Shown here piece after piece: positions 42,909-46,391 of a DNA stretch of 46,391 bases. Source of the DNA: Ramlibacter sp. (GTDB taxonomy: Bacteria; Pseudomonadota; Gammaproteobacteria; Burkholderiales; Burkholderiaceae_C); assembly GCF_013697775.1 (NCBI RefSeq), contig NZ_JACCWG010000038.1, positions 1 through 46,391 of the forward strand, given 5' to 3'. The stretch's first letter is position 1. Each line of letters opens with the position of its first letter. The position numbers and the translations under genes are program-made. The notes below the pieces were generated by a model. That model was not told the DNA's origin, did no database searches, and saw nothing but the letters and a program-made list of their open reading frames with translations.

Positions 42909-42956
42909 GGAGGGCTTTGCTGGCATCATCCTCAAACCCTTCCAAGGAATTTCCCC

Positions 42957-43268
42957 ATGGCATCCACCAAGCCGAAGAAAAAGAACCCCCGCCTCGCGTC
43001 GGGCCGCAAGCGCGCGCGCCAGGACGTGAAGCTCAACGCAGCCAACACTTCGCTGCGCTCCAAGTACCGTACCGCTGTGAAGAACGTCGAGAAGGCGGTC
43101 CTCGCGGGCGACAAGACCAAGGCCACCGAACTGTTCGCCAAAGCGCAGAGCATCGTGGACACGGTCGCCGACAAACACATCTTCCACAAGAACAAGGCCG
43201 CTCGCGACAAGAGCCGCCTGTCGGCCAAGGTGAAAGCCCTGGCCACCGCCGCCCCTGCCACCGCCTGA
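42957..43268 (+). CDS. rpsT: 30S ribosomal protein S20
   Basis: A 103-residue basic protein, [38 protein letters not shown] at the N-terminus, with alternating Lys/Ala helices: the usual S20 that binds 16S rRNA. The Ala-rich C-terminus ([10 protein letters not shown]) extends slightly past the E. coli protein. The ATG was chosen by AAGGAA eight bases before it and by the family N-terminus. It faces the DUF3579 gene with a shared terminator in between. Confidence 0.97.
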   Translation: MASTKPKKKNPRLASGRKRARQDVKLNAANTSLRSKYRTAVKNVEKAVLAGDKTKATELFAKAQSIVDTVADKHIFHKNKAARDKSRLSAKVKALATAAPATA

Positions 43269-43354
43269 GCCAGACTCCAAGTCACTCAGGTCCAGCCCGC
43301 AGGCCCACCGCCTGCGCCGTTTGATCCCGGTGCGCTGCCAGCAAAGCAAAAAAG

Positions 43355-43380
43355 AAAAACCGCCTTCGGGCGGTTTTTTC
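43355..43380. terminator. Bidirectional rho-independent terminator after rpsT and DUF3579 gene
   Basis: ACCGCC (43359-43364), the tetraloop TTCG and GGCGGT (43369-43374) form the stem. It is followed by a T-run on the plus strand and preceded by A residues, which serve as the T-run on the minus strand. It can stop rpsT and the convergent DUF3579 gene. Confidence 0.9.
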
Positions 43381-43405
43381 TTGGGACGCGGCCTTCAGGC
43401 GATTG

Positions 43406-43738
43406 TCATTCGGAGGATGCGGACGGTGACGCCTCGCTCGCCGGCGGAGCGGTTTCGCTGGTCCGCAGGTCGTTGTCCTTGGCGAAGTTCATCACGAAGT
43501 CCCAGGCCATGGGTTCGAGCGTGCGCAGCGCGCTGTTGACGATCACGCACTTGATGCCGCCGATCACCGTGGGCACGCACCAGGGCGAATAGCTGATGTG
43601 GTCGCCGGGCTGGGCGCCGCCGGGGCGAAACGAGCTCATCACGCCGGCCAGGCGTTCGGCCCAGTCGCTCGGGCGAAAGGTGCGCCCGTCCCGGGTGATG
43701 CCCTGGATGAACACTTCCTTGTAGGAGCTGGGGACCAT
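43406..43738 (-). CDS. DUF3579 domain protein
   Basis: A 110-residue protein of a small betaproteobacterial family. FIQGITRDGRTFRPSDWAERLAGVMSSF and GIKCVIVNSALRTLEPMAWDFVMNFAKDNDL match DUF3579 well from memory. The C-terminal 17 residues are Ser/Ala/Pro/Glu-rich. Function is unknown. The start at 43738 is set by the family N-terminus; the open frame to 43993 runs over the argD leader and is not coding. Its position beside argD is common in Burkholderiales. An AT-rich palindrome overlaps its promoter. Confidence 0.87.
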   Translation of the reverse strand: MVPSSYKEVFIQGITRDGRTFRPSDWAERLAGVMSSFRPGGAQPGDHISYSPWCVPTVIGGIKCVIVNSALRTLEPMAWDFVMNFAKDNDLRTSETAPPASEASPSASSE

Positions 43739-43768
43739 CGATAAGGCGTTTGCTGCGGCGCAACAACT

Positions 43769-43786
43769 ATTGTATCTTATATAAGA
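43769..43786 (-). promoter_or_regulatory. Promoter of the DUF3579 gene with 12-bp palindromic operator
   Basis: On the minus strand TACAAT (43774-43769) follows directly on the perfect palindrome TCTTATATAAGA (43786-43775), which thus fills the -13 to -24 region. Expected transcription would start near 43762. The palindrome looks like a dimeric regulator site; I recall similar motifs near central-metabolism genes of Burkholderiales but cannot name the factor with certainty. It lies about 140 nt from argD, for which it could also act. Confidence 0.5.
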
Positions 43787-43925
43787 CTTGAAACATCCGG
43801 CAGGAAGCCGGGGCGCATCGCAGTGATGCGGAATTCTCAACCCGCGGCGGCGGGCCGTGTGCCTAGAATTGCACGCATCGGCGGCCCGCCTTTTTGGGCC
43901 GCGACTCTTCCCCAAGGATACCCAG

Positions 43926-45119
43926 ATGGCATTCGTCGAAGCGGCTTCTCCGCACCTCATGAACACGTACGGCCGGTTGCCGATCGCGCTCACGCACGGC
44001 GACGGCGTGCACGTCTGGGACGTGAACGGCAGGCGCTATCTCGACGCGTTCTCCGGCATCGCGGTCAGCACGCTGGGCCACAACCACCCGAAGCTGGTGC
44101 CCGCGCTGCAGGACCAGGTGGCCAAGATGATCCACAGCTCCAATTACTACCACGTGCCCAACCAGGAGGTGCTGGCGGCCAAACTGGTGGAACTGTCGGG
44201 CATGACCAACGTGTTCTTCTGCTCGACCGGCCTGGAAGCCAACGAGTGCGCGATCAAGCTGGCGCGCAAATACGGCGTGGACCGCGGCATCGAGCGCCCG
44301 GAGATCGTGGTCTACGAGAAGGCTTTCCACGGCCGCAGCATGGCCACCATGGCGGCCACCGGCAACGCCAAGGTGTACAGCGGCTTCGGCCCGCTTGTGG
44401 AAGGCTTCGTGCGCGTGCCGCTGAACGACATCGAGGCGCTGAAAAAGGCCACCGAGGGCAACCCCAACGTGGTGGCGGTGTTCTTCGAGGCCATCCAGGG
44501 CGAAGGCGGCATCAACCCGATGCGCAACGAGTACCTGCGCCAGGTGCGCGCGCTGTGCGATAAGCGCGACTGGCTGATGATGATCGACGAGGTGCAGTGC
44601 GGCATGGGCCGCACCGGCAAGTGGTTCGCCCACCAGTGGGCGGGCATCGTGCCCGACGTGATGCCGCTGGCCAAGGGCCTGGGCTCCGGCGTGCCGGTCG
44701 GCGCGGTGGTGGCGGGCCCGAAGGCGGCCGGCATCTTCCAGCCCGGCAACCACGGCAGCACCTTCGGCGGCAACCCGCTGGCCATGCGCGCCGGGGTGGA
44801 AACCATCCGCATCATGGAAGAAGACGGCGTGGTGGAGAACGCGGCGCGCGTGGGCACCTACCTGAAGGACGCACTGGTGCGCGAACTGGGCGAGCTGCCG
44901 GGGGTGACGGAAATCCGCGGCCAGGGCATGATGATCGGCATCGAGCTGGCCAAGTCCTGCGGCGTGCTGACGCAGCGCGCACTGGATGCGGGCCTGCTCA
45001 CCAACGTGACGGCCGGCAACGTGATCCGGATCGTGCCGGCGCTGATCATGACCCAGGCGCAGGCCGACGAAGTCGTGGCGATCCTGGCGCCGCTGGTCAA
45101 GACCTTCCTCAAAGAATGA
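43926..45119 (+). CDS. argD: Acetylornithine aminotransferase ArgD
   Basis: A 397-residue class III PLP aminotransferase converting N-acetylglutamate semialdehyde to N-acetylornithine. DGVHVWDVNGRRYLDAFSGIAVSTLGHNHP is the N-terminal signature. FCSTGLEANECAIKLAR and EKAFHGRSMATMAATGN bind phosphate and ring; IDEVQCGMGRTGKWFAHQ and PLAKGLGSGVPVGA contain the PLP-binding Asp and Lys. AAGGA precedes the ATG. TAGAAT at 43864-43869 may be its -10. The stop overlaps the argF start by ATGA, so both arginine enzymes are translationally coupled. Confidence 0.94.
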   Translation: MAFVEAASPHLMNTYGRLPIALTHGDGVHVWDVNGRRYLDAFSGIAVSTLGHNHPKLVPALQDQVAKMIHSSNYYHVPNQEVLAAKLVELSGMTNVFFCSTGLEANECAIKLARKYGVDRGIERPEIVVYEKAFHGRSMATMAATGNAKVYSGFGPLVEGFVRVPLNDIEALKKATEGNPNVVAVFFEAIQGEGGINPMRNEYLRQVRALCDKRDWLMMIDEVQCGMGRTGKWFAHQWAGIVPDVMPLAKGLGSGVPVGAVVAGPKAAGIFQPGNHGSTFGGNPLAMRAGVETIRIMEEDGVVENAARVGTYLKDALVRELGELPGVTEIRGQGMMIGIELAKSCGVLTQRALDAGLLTNVTAGNVIRIVPALIMTQAQADEVVAILAPLVKTFLKE

Positions 45120-46045
45120 ACGCGCACGCACCGATCAAGCACTTCCTGCAGTTCAGCGACTTCACCGCGCAGGAGCACGAGTGGCTGTTCCGCCGCGCGG
45201 CCGCCATCAAGAAGAAGTTCAAGAGCTACGAGACCTACCACCCGCTGGCCGACCGCACGCTGGCGATGATCTTCGAGAAGGCCTCCACGCGCACCCGCGT
45301 GAGCTTCGAGGCCGGCATGTACCAGCTGGGCGGCTCGGTGGTGAACCTGACCACCGGCGACAGCCAGCTCGGCCGCGCCGAGCCAATTGAAGACAGCGCC
45401 AAGGTGATCAGTCGCATGGTCGACTTGGTGATGATCCGCACCTACGAGCAGACCAAGATCGAGCTGTTTGCCGAGCATTCACGCGTGCCCGTGATCAACG
45501 GCCTGACCAACGAGTTCCACCCCTGCCAGATCCTGGCCGACATCTTCACCTATATCGAGCACCGCGGCAGCATCAAGGGCAAAACCGTGGCCTGGGTCGG
45601 CGACGGCAATAACATGGCCAACACCTGGCTGCAGGCCAGCGAAATCCTCGGCTTCAAGGTACATCTGAGCACGCCGTCCGGCTACGAGGTGGACCAGTCG
45701 GTGGCTGGCATTCGCTCAGCCGACAGCTACAAGGTCTTCAAGGACCCGATGCAGGCCTGCGCCGGCGCTGACCTGGTGACCACCGACGTCTGGACCAGCA
45801 TGGGCTATGAAGCCGAAAACGAAGAGCGCAAAAAAGCCTTTGCCGACTGGTGTGTGGACACCGACATGATGAAAGCCGCCAAACCCGACGCGCTTTTCAT
45901 GCACTGCCTGCCGGCGCACCGCGGGGAAGAAGTTGAAGCTGATGTGATCGACGGGCCGCAGTCCGTGGTCTGGGACGAGGCAGAAAACAGATTGCATGCG
46001 CAGAAGGCACTGATGGAGTTCCTTCTGCTCGGACGGGTCGAATAA
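45116..46045 (+). CDS. argF: Ornithine carbamoyltransferase ArgF
   Basis: A 309-residue enzyme making citrulline from ornithine and carbamoyl phosphate. EKASTRTRVSFEAG holds the carbamoyl phosphate-binding STRTR (57-61), HPCQILADI and MHCLPAHRGEEV are the further signatures, and DVWTSMGYE is the ornithine loop. It is coupled to argD by ATGA. The last 20 codons from 45984 are repeated with synonymous changes 160 nt downstream (see the duplication entry). Coding base composition drops in GC from about 45790, in contrast with the front half. Confidence 0.96.
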   Translation: MNAHAPIKHFLQFSDFTAQEHEWLFRRAAAIKKKFKSYETYHPLADRTLAMIFEKASTRTRVSFEAGMYQLGGSVVNLTTGDSQLGRAEPIEDSAKVISRMVDLVMIRTYEQTKIELFAEHSRVPVINGLTNEFHPCQILADIFTYIEHRGSIKGKTVAWVGDGNNMANTWLQASEILGFKVHLSTPSGYEVDQSVAGIRSADSYKVFKDPMQACAGADLVTTDVWTSMGYEAENEERKKAFADWCVDTDMMKAAKPDALFMHCLPAHRGEEVEADVIDGPQSVVWDEAENRLHAQKALMEFLLLGRVE

Positions 46046-46180
46046 CATTCAACACGCGGCCCGCCAGTGCCGGCGATCTGTTTCGGCGCAGGCTCATGTG
46101 TGCGCAGCACACGTGAAGCGGCATCAAGCCGCGTGCCGTAGCCAAAACAGATTGCATGCGCAGAAGGCACTGATGGAGTT
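45984..46180 (+). repeat. Direct repeat: argF 3' end duplicated 160 nt downstream
   Basis: The 37 bp at 45984-46020 (end of argF) recur exactly at 46144-46180. After that the two copies diverge: copy 1 continues TTC CTT CTG CTC GGA CGG GTC GAA TAA in argF and copy 2 TTT TTG TTG CTT GGC AAG GTT GGT TGA in frame. The encoded endings are FLLLGRVE and FLLLGKVG, so copy 2 is a second, diverged argF tail and not chance. The repeat would encode the same end of the enzyme twice. Confidence 0.85.
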
Positions 46181-46391
46181 TTTGTTGCTTGGCAAGGTTG
46201 GTTGACCGCCTCCACTATTTCCGACGGGCGGGCACGCCAACTTGCCGGGGGTAGCCCGGCGGCTACTCACTTTCTTTTTGCGTCGCCAAAAAGAAAGTAA
46301 GCAAAGAAAAAGGCGACCCGATGGTCCGGGTCCCTTCGCTTCGCTGCGGGCAACCTGCGGTGCTCGCCGAAAACGGGGTCGAGCTCGAACT
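46046..46391 (+). other. Non-coding window end: hairpin-rich segment and dispersed terminator-like repeat
   Basis: No gene is supported. 46046-46143, between the two argF tails, holds hairpins GTGTGC-GCA-GCACAC (46098-46112) and GCGGC-ATCAA-GCCGC (46118-46132). Further on, ACTTTCTTTTT (46269-46279) pairs with AAAAAGAAAGT (46288-46298) over 11 bp around GCGTCGCC. This, with the following AAGCAAAGAAAAAGGCGACC-type sequence, is a repeat I recall from many Burkholderiales and Xanthomonadales genomes. It may end argDF transcription, or be the edge of a larger element outside the window. Confidence 0.6.

Overview
The window is a high-GC bacterial chromosome segment with the gene content and gene order of a betaproteobacterium in Burkholderiales, most likely family Comamonadaceae (Variovorax/Ramlibacter-like). 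The reasons are the accB-accC-prmA block, the sirB1/murJ/rpsT/DUF3579/argD/argF block, and several short palindromic repeats that I recall as typical of that family. No rRNA, tRNA, CRISPR array, transposase or phage gene was seen. Most of the window is core metabolism and cell-envelope biology.

Region by region. 1-1.9 kb holds the 3' part of a selenosugar synthase gene (senB) and a SelD-type selenophosphate synthase (senC), the distal part of a selenoneine pathway. 1.97-9.3 kb on the minus strand is one tightly packed unit: an esterase (yqiA), an RNB-domain ribonuclease, a TonB-like protein, aroE, mtgA, an acyltransferase, a CDP-diglyceride synthase and ruvC. 9.35-13.5 kb on the plus strand carries rodA, a beta-hydroxyacid dehydrogenase, tldD and an unknown gene. 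13.5-14.8 kb carries DAHP synthase (aroG) preceded by what reads as a complete ribosome-mediated attenuator: a 23-residue leader peptide with eight aromatic residues, a rho-independent terminator, and an upstream copy of the terminator's 3' arm. 14.8-18.5 kb holds an unknown gene behind a strong AT-rich promoter, mpl (with a repeat element inserted in frame), another unknown gene and a TlpA-like thioredoxin. 18.7-23.5 kb is accB-accC-prmA, a zinc-ribbon/DUF3426 protein and a PfkB-type sugar/nucleoside kinase. 23.5-36.9 kb contains two complete branched-chain amino acid type (HAAT/Liv) ABC transporters flanking a fused acyl-CoA mutase (icmF). The icmF promoter carries a MerR-type palindrome. 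37-38.8 kb is rhodanese, DUF815 ATPase and Nudix. 38.8-39.3 kb is non-coding and built from two large nested inverted repeats. 39.5-46 kb is a ParA-like ATPase, SirB1-like protein, murJ, rpsT, DUF3579, argD and argF. The end of the window holds a duplicated argF 3' end and a common hairpin repeat.

How the genes connect. Peptidoglycan and shape functions (mtgA, rodA, mpl, murJ) and lipid precursor functions (plsC/cdsA-like, accBC) recur. aroE and aroG belong to the shikimate pathway. The icmF plus Liv block looks like uptake and processing of branched short-chain acyl precursors. A recurring sequence feature is a -10-like hexamer 6-9 nt before the start codon (rodA, tldD, the aroG leader peptide, the genes at 17394 and 21438, rhodanese, sirB1, murJ), which suggests frequent leaderless mRNAs.
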